DNA of 64,000 nucleotides from Streptomyces sp. NBC_00654 (GTDB lineage: Bacteria; Actinomycetota; Actinomycetes; Streptomycetales; Streptomycetaceae): the NCBI RefSeq assembly GCF_026341775.1, contig NZ_JAPEOB010000001.1, positions 620,001-684,000 of the forward strand, read 5' to 3'. Below are positions 17,499 to 25,161 of this stretch, one piece after another. Position 1 is the first letter of the stretch; each line of letters begins with the position of its first letter. A program made the position numbers and the translations under genes. Below the pieces are notes generated by a model. It made no database searches. It was not told the DNA's origin and saw only the letters and a program-made list of their open reading frames with translations.

Positions 17499-17849
17499 GT
17501 GGCTGAGCAAACAGGCGCCGAGGTCGCACCGGCCCGCCTCTACCGCCCCGACGAGGTCGCCGCCGTGCTCGGCTGCTCTGCCTGGTGGGTCAAGGATCGC
17601 GCCCGCCGTCGCCAGATCCCCTTCGCCCGAGTGGGTCGTGCCTACCGCTTCACCGCCGCCCATCTCGCCGAGATCATCCGCCTCCACGAGGAGCGACCGG
17701 CCGTCGCTGCGCGGCCACCGTCCCCCGGCGCCCCGCCTGCGGCCCCTGCCCGACGCTCCAGCGCCCCCGAGCCGGGTGCACCTTCCGGCCGCCTGCGCGC
17801 CAGGCCGCCCCGCCGATCCGACCGAGCCGCATTCGACACCGCCGCGTAG
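17499..17849 (+). CDS. Excisionase-like helix-turn-helix protein
   Basis: A 116-residue protein from the GTG at 17499, with AAGGAGG at 17483-17489. Residues 10-65 are a MerR/Xis-type winged helix: LYRPDEVAAVLGCSAWWVKDRARRRQIPFARVGRAYRF. The remainder is a Pro/Ala/Arg-rich tail. It lies 30 bases before the integrase gene on the same strand, the usual order for xis-int in Streptomyces elements. It should direct the integrase toward excision. The gap 17303-17498 shows no other gene. Confidence 0.75.
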   Translation: MAEQTGAEVAPARLYRPDEVAAVLGCSAWWVKDRARRRQIPFARVGRAYRFTAAHLAEIIRLHEERPAVAARPPSPGAPPAAPARRSSAPEPGAPSGRLRARPPRRSDRAAFDTAA

Positions 17850-17879
17850 AACACCGCACCGAAGAGGAAGGAAACGTAC

Positions 17880-19403
17880 TTGGGTTTCGCGGAGAAGCGC
17901 GGAAGCTACTGGCGTGCCCGATACAAGACCGCTCCCGGCAAGCACCTCACGGTCGTCGACGAGCAAGGCAAGACGATCAAGTTCGCCACGAAGGGCGAGG
18001 CCCAGCGCTCAGCGAGCGAGGCCGAGAACAAGTACCGACGCGGCGACTGGCGCGACCCCGCCCTGGGGCAGGAGACGTTCGGCGAGTACGCGAGTCGCTG
18101 GTACGAGGCCCAGGACCTGGCCGCCTCGACCATGCAGAACTACAAGCGCCACATCGAGGAGCACCTCCTCCCCGACTTCGAGGACCATGCGCTCGCCGGC
18201 ATCCTGCGCTCGGACGTCGACCGGTGGGAGAAGAAGGAAAGGGCCCTGTACGCGGCCTCCAGCGTGAAGACCTGGCGCTCCACGTTCCACCTGATCTTCG
18301 AGGACGCGATCGACGAAGGTCTGATCACGTCGAACCCGGCGACCAGGCGACGCGGGCGGGGCAAGCGTGCGGGCCGCTCTCGTGACAGAGGCCCGGAGAA
18401 GGTCGTCACCGATCCGCTCGGCGTCCTGCTCACCGCCGAACGGGCAGCCCTGCTGTCCGGCCGCGACGACGAGTTCGTCGCCGTGGTGCTCAAGGGATAC
18501 ACCGGCATGCGCTGGGGCGAAGTCGTCGGCCTGGAGACAGAGTTCGTTCGCGCCGGATCCGTCCGTGTCGAGTGGCAGCTTTACGAGCTCGACTCGGGTG
18601 AGATGGTGCGCTGCCCGCCCAAGGACGACAGCTATCGCACCCTCGACTCGATGGACTGGCTGTCCGCCCTGGTCGCCAACCACATCGCCCGAACGAAGCC
18701 GACACCTTGCCCCTGCCACGGCAGGACCTACGTCTTCCGTGGCCAAGGCGCGGCTCGTACCGGAGGGCACCAGGGCGCGAAGCTCGTCGACGTCGCACGC
18801 CGGGCTGAGGTCTCCACGGGAACGGTGTCCAACGTCCTCAACCACCCTGACCGCGTCGCCGACGCCACCCGCACACGGGTGGAGAGGGCCGTCAACGACC
18901 TCGGGTTCGTGCGTGGCGGAGTCGTGGCGGAACATGCGGCGCACTGGCGCAGGAACGGCTTCGGGACCTGGCTGTTCACCCCGGCGGTGTCAGGCTGGTA
19001 CCCGAAGAAGGCCCCGCAGGAAGCGCGCCCCGTCCCCCTGCTCGGCGAGCCGTGGCCCGGCGTCCCCGTACGGGGACGCGGCGCCGGCAACCGGGCCGAC
19101 GCCTGCTGGCTCCCGGTCGCGAAGGGCCTCACGCCTCACGGACTGCGCCACACCCACAGGACCGTGATGGAGGACCTCGGCACCGAGAAGGTCCTGATGG
19201 ACCAGCGCATGGGCCACATTGACGGCTCTGTGTCGGCGCGTTATGCCCACGTCACGCCGGGCATGCGCAAGCGGCTGATGGCCGGGATGACAGAGCAGTG
19301 GGAGGCAGCTCTCGACTCGCGGCTGGCCATGTGTCCCACATCATCGGTGCGCGTGCTCCGCGACCTTCTGCACGTACGCAGGCAAGCACGCGGCCTGGAG
19401 TAA
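17880..19403 (+). CDS. Tyrosine site-specific integrase with internal LacI-type HTH
   Basis: A 507-residue tyrosine recombinase starting with TTG at 17880 behind GAGGAAGG. An arm-binding N-terminus (1-60) and a SAM-like core-binding domain (70-150) are followed by the catalytic domain: Arg211 in GYTGMRWGE, His420/Arg423 in LTPHGLRHTH, His446 in MGHIDGS and Tyr455 in ARYAHVTP. Residues 301-347 (KLVDVARRAEVSTGTVSNVL and following) are a clear LacI-type helix-turn-helix inserted between the first catalytic Arg and the His-x-x-Arg box. As remembered, some Streptomyces integrases share this insertion. The protein should integrate the element at the tRNA-Pro gene 3.9 kb downstream. Confidence 0.9.
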   Translation: MGFAEKRGSYWRARYKTAPGKHLTVVDEQGKTIKFATKGEAQRSASEAENKYRRGDWRDPALGQETFGEYASRWYEAQDLAASTMQNYKRHIEEHLLPDFEDHALAGILRSDVDRWEKKERALYAASSVKTWRSTFHLIFEDAIDEGLITSNPATRRRGRGKRAGRSRDRGPEKVVTDPLGVLLTAERAALLSGRDDEFVAVVLKGYTGMRWGEVVGLETEFVRAGSVRVEWQLYELDSGEMVRCPPKDDSYRTLDSMDWLSALVANHIARTKPTPCPCHGRTYVFRGQGAARTGGHQGAKLVDVARRAEVSTGTVSNVLNHPDRVADATRTRVERAVNDLGFVRGGVVAEHAAHWRRNGFGTWLFTPAVSGWYPKKAPQEARPVPLLGEPWPGVPVRGRGAGNRADACWLPVAKGLTPHGLRHTHRTVMEDLGTEKVLMDQRMGHIDGSVSARYAHVTPGMRKRLMAGMTEQWEAALDSRLAMCPTSSVRVLRDLLHVRRQARGLE

Positions 19404-19593
19404 CACCGGTAGCGAGTTACGCCTGTGCCCCACGGGGGTGCAGGCGTACGAGCGCTTCGTCGTCGCTCGAAGGGATGGGCCTACCCACCGATCCTGACCA
19501 CGCCGACGGAACCTGGGGCGCTTGCTAGATTCCGCCTGGTGGTTTTGGTGAATCGGCGGGCGCTGGTGCCAGCAGACCTGGCTCAATAGACGC

Positions 19594-20439
19594 ATGGAAA
19601 TGGGTGAGCACTGGGCGTATCGCGTGAGGCCGAAGGACCTGGGCAGCGCGGTTCACCAGGTAGAGATTGTTCGTGTCGGCGGCCCCGGCAGGACGGGCGG
19701 GGTCCACGTGCGGTTCCTTGACGGTGACGCCGCCGGGCTACAGGAATGGGTCAACCCCACGTGCCTCGTGGGTCCGTGGGCGGAGGCCGAAGAGTTCCAC
19801 GCGGACGACGCGGCGGAGTTGGCGTTGGCCGAGGCGTCGCGACACGTGAGGGGCAGCGCGGAGTTCGAGGCCGCGCGGCTGATCCTCGGGTTCGTCAGAC
19901 CGAAGAGCAAACTGCGCCTGCGGCGAGGCGTCCAGGACGCCGGCATCCTGGACATGGGCCGACTGGATGAGACCGCACCGCTCGTCGGTATGGACCCTGC
20001 GAAACTGCGGGACGATCCTGCGGTCCACGAGAACCGCGACGGCCACTGCCTTGCAGGTTGGCCAGTCACTGAACGTCTCGCCCGCCATGTGGCCGAACGT
20101 CTCGCCGACACGATCCTGCCGGAGGTGGACCGCAAACAGCAGAGCCTTGAGCAGGAACGCGCCCAGGGTTCTTGGTACTCCTCCTACAGCCGTCGCGATG
20201 ACCGCAAGCTGGACGCCGAAGCGACCGTCCTGAGGACCGTGCGGGCCTGGTGCGGCGAGGACAAGTCTGAGCGCTATGACGAACTGGTCGCCCTGCGGGC
20301 GGAGGTCATCCGGCTCGGGAAACTGGTCGAGCGGGCGGTGACGACCCTACGTGACCGCGGACACGGCTTCATCGCCTCCACCATTGAGCGCGAGCTGGGC
20401 GTCCATATCTCCAGCCTTGATCCAGACGTTCGTCGCTGA
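19594..20439 (+). CDS. Protein of unknown function, integrase-proximal
   Basis: A 281-residue soluble protein. The N-terminal 50 residues (HWAYRVRPKDLGSAVHQVEIV, then GGVHVRFLDGD) look like a small beta-barrel. The middle is helical (EFEAARLILGFVRPKSK), and the C-terminal third is a charged coiled-coil-like region ending with GFIASTIERELGVHIS. No catalytic motif was seen. The last 71 bases overlap the 3' end of the gene at 20369-22024, which runs the other way. The pair lies between the integrase and the tRNA attachment site, a typical cargo position. ATG codons at 19594 and 19600 are both possible starts. Confidence 0.6.
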   Translation: MEMGEHWAYRVRPKDLGSAVHQVEIVRVGGPGRTGGVHVRFLDGDAAGLQEWVNPTCLVGPWAEAEEFHADDAAELALAEASRHVRGSAEFEAARLILGFVRPKSKLRLRRGVQDAGILDMGRLDETAPLVGMDPAKLRDDPAVHENRDGHCLAGWPVTERLARHVAERLADTILPEVDRKQQSLEQERAQGSWYSSYSRRDDRKLDAEATVLRTVRAWCGEDKSERYDELVALRAEVIRLGKLVERAVTTLRDRGHGFIASTIERELGVHISSLDPDVRR

Positions 20440-22024
20440 AGTCGTGCCGCCGGTCCGGCTCCGGCTTGGGTGACGCGACTTCCACCTGAGGCTTCTCCAC
20501 CGACTCCACTTTCTCGGGACGCTGCGGGTGCCAGCCGTCGAGGAACGGCCGCATCTGGTCGCCCGTCGGCTGCGCATGGAAGCCGTGGCCGGTAAGTCCC
20601 CTGCCGCGCGCAGTGGGGTCGAGCCGCTCGGCCTCGGCCTTCCCCCACGCCGACCACTCCCGCAGCCTTTCGGCGTCGAGGCCGTCGCTCGACGTGGCAG
20701 CGGCCTTGTCCAGCGCTGAGCAGAAATCCCTGATCTCCCCCGCAGTCCGCCAGTGCTCCAAGGCCGTACTGAAGAGCTCGACCCGCACCGCGTCCACGGC
20801 CTTGATCGTCGCGACGCTGACAGCGGCCTCCCACTCCTGCTGCCTGCGCTGCATCTCCTCCGCTTCCTGTAGGCGGCGCTCTCTCTCCTCCCGCTCCCGC
20901 TCCTCACGCAGTCGCAGTTGCTCCGCTTCCCGCTCCTCCCGCAGCCGCCGCTGCTGAGCCTCGCGTTCCAACCGAGCCCGTTCCTCCTCTTCGGCGTGTG
21001 CCTTGAGCGCGCGGAATACCGAACCGATCTGGTCCTCCAGCGACTTCTTGGCGGTGTCGGCCCAGTCCTTCTTCCATCCGGATCCGTAGCCCGACTGCTG
21101 GCTGAGATGCAGTTCCAGCTCGCCGGACGGCTCGGACCGGTTCGCCGGAGCAACCCGCTGCCAGTCGTATGTACGCCGGCCCGGTTGCTTGGGCACGTAC
21201 CTGACCTGCTTCTGCCGCTCGCGGAAGCTGACCTCGTACGTCCTGCCGTGGACCGTCAGCAGGGGGCGCGCCTGCCTGCGCTTCTTGGACACCGCGATCT
21301 CGCCATGGCGAACGAGGGCCTGCTCGGTGAGGAGACGGAGCAGTGCGATCACCCGGGGGAGGACCTCCTCGGAGATCTCAAAGGCACTGTGGTCTGCGGT
21401 GACCGCCGCGACCACGTCCTCAACGTCGGTGATCACGCGGCTACGAGCCAGGCGAATCCGATTCCACTCGGTGTCGTCCTCGCCGGTCACCCTGAGCAGG
21501 CCGAGAACGAAATCACCCCTCTCCCGCCCCGTGTGCTTGAGGTGGTACCCCTCGGGGGCGCATTGCCGCGCAGCATCGAATGCTCGCCGGTAGCGGGCCC
21601 GCTCCCCGTCGCTCGGGTTCGGGATACGGAGGAAGCGGCCGGCCTCCTGCACTTGGGTGATCAGGGCCGCGCCAATCGAGGCCGGTGAGGGACGCGAGGG
21701 CTTCGCAGCCGCAGACGAGGGCGCTGTCTGTTGGCTGGGAGGGCCAGCCTGTGGTGTCAGCTTGGGGGCCGCCGAACGCTGCCTGCGTGGAGTCCGCTCC
21801 GGCCGGTCCGGGTGGTGCCCGTGCTCCAAGTAGAAACGTCCGTCGTTGGTGATGTCCGCCTGCCACCTCCCGCCCTGCTTCGGCATGATGATCAAGCCCC
21901 GCCCCTTGAGGGCGTGAGCGGTGGCGGCAAGTTCCGGGCTGTCTGAGGTAACAGGTTCCGTCCCCTCCCCAATGCGGGTGAGCAGGACCAGCTGGCGATC
22001 ATTGAGTGGCGACCAACGGTGCAT
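20369..22024 (-). CDS. Large protein of unknown function with Glu/Arg-rich coiled coil
   Basis: A 551-residue protein. Residues 1-70 look like a winged-helix-type fold (LNDRQLVLLTRIGEGTEPVT, then ALKGRGLIIMPKQGGRW and DITNDGRFYLEHG), followed by a Pro/Ala linker. The middle 130-330 is a mixed globular region (APEGYHLKHTGRERGDFVLGLL and so on). Residues about 345-410 form a long Glu/Arg/Gln coiled coil (LREEREAEQLRLREERER). The tail is Pro-rich. No enzymatic motif was seen. It is convergent with, and overlaps, the 19594 gene, and divergent from the gene at 22252. The winged-helix reading is an inference. Confidence 0.6.
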   Translation of the reverse strand: MHRWSPLNDRQLVLLTRIGEGTEPVTSDSPELAATAHALKGRGLIIMPKQGGRWQADITNDGRFYLEHGHHPDRPERTPRRQRSAAPKLTPQAGPPSQQTAPSSAAAKPSRPSPASIGAALITQVQEAGRFLRIPNPSDGERARYRRAFDAARQCAPEGYHLKHTGRERGDFVLGLLRVTGEDDTEWNRIRLARSRVITDVEDVVAAVTADHSAFEISEEVLPRVIALLRLLTEQALVRHGEIAVSKKRRQARPLLTVHGRTYEVSFRERQKQVRYVPKQPGRRTYDWQRVAPANRSEPSGELELHLSQQSGYGSGWKKDWADTAKKSLEDQIGSVFRALKAHAEEEERARLEREAQQRRLREEREAEQLRLREEREREERERRLQEAEEMQRRQQEWEAAVSVATIKAVDAVRVELFSTALEHWRTAGEIRDFCSALDKAAATSSDGLDAERLREWSAWGKAEAERLDPTARGRGLTGHGFHAQPTGDQMRPFLDGWHPQRPEKVESVEKPQVEVASPKPEPDRRHDFSDERLDQGWRYGRPARAQWWRR

Positions 22025-22251
22025 GGCACGGTCGTACCGTGTGTGCTCGCGTCAGCACAACCTGTATCAAAAAATTCGCTCAGGTTCCCTACGAGGGGTT
22101 CCTGTGGGATCAATTCGCCTGAATGCGACCTGGCGCTTGTGAGCGTGGCAGGCGCGATGCGCACGACAAGGCGTTTCACGACTTTACGCCTTCCTCGCTG
22201 TGAACCGGACCAAGACTGGGTGACCCGGTTCAAACGAAGGAAGGGAACCTT

Positions 22252-23112
22252 ATGCAGAAGCAAGCAGTGCAAGTCGCACCCGAGGGAACCCATGGGGAGG
22301 GCAGGATCCGAGCGCATGACGCCTGGGCATTGGAACTGCCGGTACTGCTGGATGCGATGAACACACAGGCAGTCGAGATCGACCTCGGGCAGCACGGCAT
22401 GCAGGCTGCATTGGCCGTCCTTCCAGACCGGATCTGCGTGCTGGTGCGCCCCGGCCTCAGCGAGCAAGAACTGTCGGTTGCCATCCGGTCGCTTCTCGCT
22501 CGATACATTCACCGTCCCTTCCCTCACCTGGTCCTCTGGCCGCAGCGAGAAGGCCAAGGTGTAGTGGTGAAGGAGCCGAGCGACGTGTTGGCGGACTTGG
22601 TGCTGGGAGACCCGCCGGACGCGACGGCCGATGTCCTCCATCTCTACAAGGATGGAAACTGGGCGCCGAAGGACGGGTGGCGGAGCGACGAAGAGGTCCT
22701 CACGGAGCTCCTGAAGCTTGCTGCCGTCGACATGAAGGGCGTAGTGGAGGACATCCCTGAGGAGATGTACCCGCTACCCGACGGGCTGGGTGCCGTCGTC
22801 TCCGCCGGCTACGACAGTGAAGGGCTGGCACACCCGCTGGTGTTCCTTCGAGGTGACCTGGCCGTCGGCCTGCGCGTCGATCTCCTCGGCTTCTGCCTCG
22901 CGCTGGCCGCCGGTACCGAGCACGAGGGCCGGGAGCCGGACGAGAACGGTTTGTTCTATGTCGGCACGGATGCGGGACCGGTGTGTGGCCCGGGGACAGC
23001 GCTCCTCGGCGCTCTCATGGTCCAGCGCTTGGGGCGGCGTCCGGGAGACTGCGCTTTCAGACTCCTCGACCCGCCGGAGGATTCCGCCCCCGGGGTGGAG
23101 TCCGCTGCTTGA
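22252..23112 (+). CDS. Protein of unknown function next to the attachment site
   Basis: A 286-residue acidic soluble protein with a good ribosome binding site (GAAGGAAGGG) before the ATG. It contains two alpha/beta-like segments (about residues 30-100 with LAVLPDRICVLVRPGLSEQEL, and 115-200) and a conserved-looking end: GLFYVGTDAGPVCGPGTALLGALMVQRLG. No known active-site motif is visible. The gene ends 191 bases before the tRNA-Pro gene and is the outermost gene of the integrated element on this side, where defence or other cargo is often carried. Confidence 0.6.
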   Translation: MQKQAVQVAPEGTHGEGRIRAHDAWALELPVLLDAMNTQAVEIDLGQHGMQAALAVLPDRICVLVRPGLSEQELSVAIRSLLARYIHRPFPHLVLWPQREGQGVVVKEPSDVLADLVLGDPPDATADVLHLYKDGNWAPKDGWRSDEEVLTELLKLAAVDMKGVVEDIPEEMYPLPDGLGAVVSAGYDSEGLAHPLVFLRGDLAVGLRVDLLGFCLALAAGTEHEGREPDENGLFYVGTDAGPVCGPGTALLGALMVQRLGRRPGDCAFRLLDPPEDSAPGVESAA

Positions 23113-23182
23113 CCGCGGGGAGGCTCCGCCGGGCGTCCGTCCCGTAAGTGTCGCGTCGAGGTTCTGCTCGGCAGGCTCAATC

Positions 23183-23232
23183 GCGGCTCCCTGGGAGCCG
23201 GATCCTGAGATCGGCTCCCAAACGGCTCCCAA
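23183..23232. repeat. CGGCTCCC repeats beside the attachment site
   Basis: CGGCTCCCAA occurs twice, at 23212-23221 and 23223-23232, 11 bases apart, and a third related copy, CGGCTCCC, starts at 23184 within a small inverted repeat (CGGCTCCCTGGGAGCCG). Short direct repeats one helical turn apart next to a tRNA attachment site are what integrase arm-type or excisionase binding sites look like. The assignment is inference. Confidence 0.4.
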
Positions 23233-23250
23233 GACGCCCCCGGAAACCAC

Positions 23251-23287
23251 TCAGGGGCCTGATCCACTTAGTGGATCAGGCCCCTGA
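23251..23287. terminator. 37-base near-perfect palindrome 3' of the tRNA-Pro gene
   Basis: Eighteen-base arms (23251-23268 and 23270-23287, containing GGGGCCTGATCCACT and its complement) flank a single T. It lies 16 bases beyond the 3' end of the tRNA and about 140 bases after the stop of the gene at 22252-23112. It would form a very stable hairpin on either strand and so is likely a shared terminator of the tRNA and the last element gene. It may also mark the edge of the integrated DNA. Confidence 0.6.
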
Positions 23288-23303
23288 CCTGGTATTTCAG
23301 CTG

Positions 23304-23377
23304 TCGGGGTGGCGGGATTTGAACCCACGACCTCTTCGTCCCGAACGAAGCGCGCTGCCAAGCTGCGCTACACCCCG
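23304..23377 (-). tRNA. tRNA-Pro (anticodon CGG)
   Basis: The minus strand folds as a full cloverleaf of 74 bases. Acceptor CGGGGTG pairs with CACCCCG plus discriminator A. The anticodon stem CTTCG/CGAAG encloses loop TTCGGGA with anticodon CGG, and the T arm has GTGGGTTCAAATCCCGC (one stem mismatch or wobble). No CCA is encoded. The 3' end points toward the integrase-bearing element, so the gene is the probable attB; the integrated copy leaves an intact tRNA at this junction. The duplicate of the 3' end expected at the other junction was not found in the window. Confidence 0.95.
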
Positions 23378-23475
23378 ATGTCCACCGGTCTCCCGGCGAC
23401 ATCGATTACTTTAGCCCACCCGCGCCCGGAGGCGAAATCTGCTTTCTCCGGGCGCCGGGGATACCCCGGTGGGCG

Positions 23476-24414
23476 TCAGTCGCGGGGGGTCAGGGTCAGG
23501 AGGGTCACCTCGGGGGGACAGGCGAAGCGGACCGGGGTGTAGCGGTTGGTGCCGCAGCCCGCGGAGACGTGGAGGTAGGCGCGCCTGGACCCCACCGTGT
23601 GGCTGGACAGGCCCTTCACCCGGTCGGTGTCGAGGTCGCAGTTGGTGACGAGCGCTCCGTAGAACGGGATGCAGAGCTGGCCGCCGTGCGTGTGGCCCGC
23701 CAGGATCAGCGGGTATCCGTCCGCCGTGAAGGCGTCCAGGGAGCGCAGGTACGGGGCGTGGACCACGCCGATCGAGAGGTCGGCGCCCGTCTCGGGGCCG
23801 CCCGCCACCTCCGCGTAGCGGTCCCGCCTGATGTGCGGGTCGTCCAGCCCGGTGAACGCGATCTCCAGGCCGTCGGCCTTGAGCCGGCCGCGGGTGTTGG
23901 ACAGGCCCAGCCAGCCCGCCTCGTCGAACGCGTCGCGCATCGGCTCCCACGGGTTGTGCACGACACCCACCGCCGGGGCGTTTCCGTTGAGGCCGTGCTT
24001 GCCCTGGACCTTCTCCAGGAGGTAGCGGGCCGGGTTGCGGAGTGTGGGGCCGTAGTAGTCGTTGGAGCCGAAGACGTACACCCCCGGGAACTCCATCAGC
24101 GGGCCGAGCGCGTCCAGCACCTCCGGTACCGCCTCCGGGTCGGAGAGGTTGTCGCCGGTGTTCACGACGAAGTCGGGGCGCAGCCCGGCCAGCGACTGCA
24201 GCCAGGCCCGCTTCTTGCGCTGGCCGCTCACCATGTGGATGTCGGAGACCTGGAGCACGCGCAACGGGCGTGCCCCGTGCGGGAGTACGGGGACGGTGAC
24301 CCGCCGCAGACGGAACGAGCGGGCTTCGAATCCGGCGGCGTAGGCGAGGCCGGCAGCGCCGACCGCGGCGCCGACTGCCGTGACTTTCAGGGGTACTCCG
24401 TAGCGTGCGCGCAT
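23476..24414 (-). CDS. Metallophosphoesterase, calcineurin-like, membrane-anchored
   Basis: A 312-residue protein from the ATG at 24414. One N-terminal hydrophobic helix (VTAVGAAVGAAGLAYAAGF) is followed by the calcineurin-like phosphoesterase motifs in order: VSDIHMVSG, VNTGDNLSD, FGSNDYYG (GN[HD] box as GSND), GVVHAP and LAGHTHGGQL. These bind two metal ions and hydrolyse phosphoesters. The family is related to YkuE-like membrane phosphoesterases. It is the equivalent of Rv3683 in the conserved neighbourhood with the class A penicillin-binding protein. It is divergent from the YqeY gene. Confidence 0.88.
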   Translation of the reverse strand: MRARYGVPLKVTAVGAAVGAAGLAYAAGFEARSFRLRRVTVPVLPHGARPLRVLQVSDIHMVSGQRKKRAWLQSLAGLRPDFVVNTGDNLSDPEAVPEVLDALGPLMEFPGVYVFGSNDYYGPTLRNPARYLLEKVQGKHGLNGNAPAVGVVHNPWEPMRDAFDEAGWLGLSNTRGRLKADGLEIAFTGLDDPHIRRDRYAEVAGGPETGADLSIGVVHAPYLRSLDAFTADGYPLILAGHTHGGQLCIPFYGALVTNCDLDTDRVKGLSSHTVGSRRAYLHVSAGCGTNRYTPVRFACPPEVTLLTLTPRD

Positions 24415-24493
24415 GCGCCCATCGTCGCAGACAGGGTGTGGCGAGCGGAAAACCGGCGGGCGGCGGGCGGCCCGCACCTGTCACAATCGCGTC

Positions 24494-24958
24494 ATGACCA
24501 CGCTCAAGTCCAAGCTCAAGGAAGACCTCCACACGGCCATGAAGGCGCGCGACGAGCTGACCTCGTCCACCCTTCGGCTCACCCTCACCGCGATCACCAA
24601 GGAAGAGGTCAGCGGCAAGACGGCGCGCGAGCTCTCCGACGACGAGGTGCAGAAGGTGATCGCCAAGGAGGCGAAGAAGCGCCGCGAGGCGGCCGAGGCC
24701 TTCGCCCAGGGCGGCCGGACCGAGCAGGCGGAGCGGGAGAAGGCGGAGGGCGAGCTGCTCGACGGTTATCTGCCCAAGCAGCTGTCCGACGACGAGCTGA
24801 ACGCCATCGTCGCGTCCGCCGTCGAAGAGGCGAGGAGCGCCGGGGCCGAGGGGCCGCGGGCGATGGGTGCCGTCATGAAGATCGTGAACCCGAAGGTCAC
24901 CGGACTCGCCGAGGGCGGCCGCGTCGCCGCCGCGGTGAAGAAGCTCCTCGCGGGCTGA
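24494..24958 (+). CDS. GatB/YqeY domain-containing protein
   Basis: A 154-residue YqeY-family protein: TLKSKLKEDLHTAMKARDELTSSTLRLTLTAI at the start, ARELSDDEVQKVIAKEAKKR in the middle, and GAVMKIVNPKVTGLAEGGRVAAAVKKLL at the end, with the full expected length. The domain is shared with the tail of GatB and is thought to bind tRNA, but the stand-alone protein has no proven role. The gene is followed by a GC-rich stretch and the shared terminator at 25093-25138. Confidence 0.92.
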   Translation: MTTLKSKLKEDLHTAMKARDELTSSTLRLTLTAITKEEVSGKTARELSDDEVQKVIAKEAKKRREAAEAFAQGGRTEQAEREKAEGELLDGYLPKQLSDDELNAIVASAVEEARSAGAEGPRAMGAVMKIVNPKVTGLAEGGRVAAAVKKLLAG

Positions 24959-25092
24959 GAGGGGCTGAGGGGCTGAGAGGGGCTGTCGGGGCCGCGTGCC
25001 GGGCAGCCCATGTGCCGCCGGCGGCCCGTGCGCCCGCTGCCTCTGTGCCGGCGCCGCACCCTCCCCGTAGCCCCCTCCCCGTACACGGACGA

Positions 25093-25138
25093 AAGTGGGG
25101 CCTCCCGGTCGATCGTTACCGACCGGGAGGCCCCACTT
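25093..25138. terminator. Bidirectional hairpin terminator
   Basis: Nineteen-base perfect arms (25093-25111 and 25120-25138, core GTGGGGCCTCCCGGTC) enclose an 8-base loop. It sits between the convergent YqeY and penicillin-binding protein genes and should stop both transcripts. Confidence 0.85.
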
Positions 25139-25161
25139 CTCGTACGGACGCCGGGGACGGG

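Noticed and set aside
1..23303. Second copy of the tRNA-Pro 3' end (other attachment site)
   Set aside because: Scanned by eye for the T-arm and acceptor sequence (GGGATTTGAACC and neighbours); only the copy at 23304 was found, so the other end is taken to lie outside the window.
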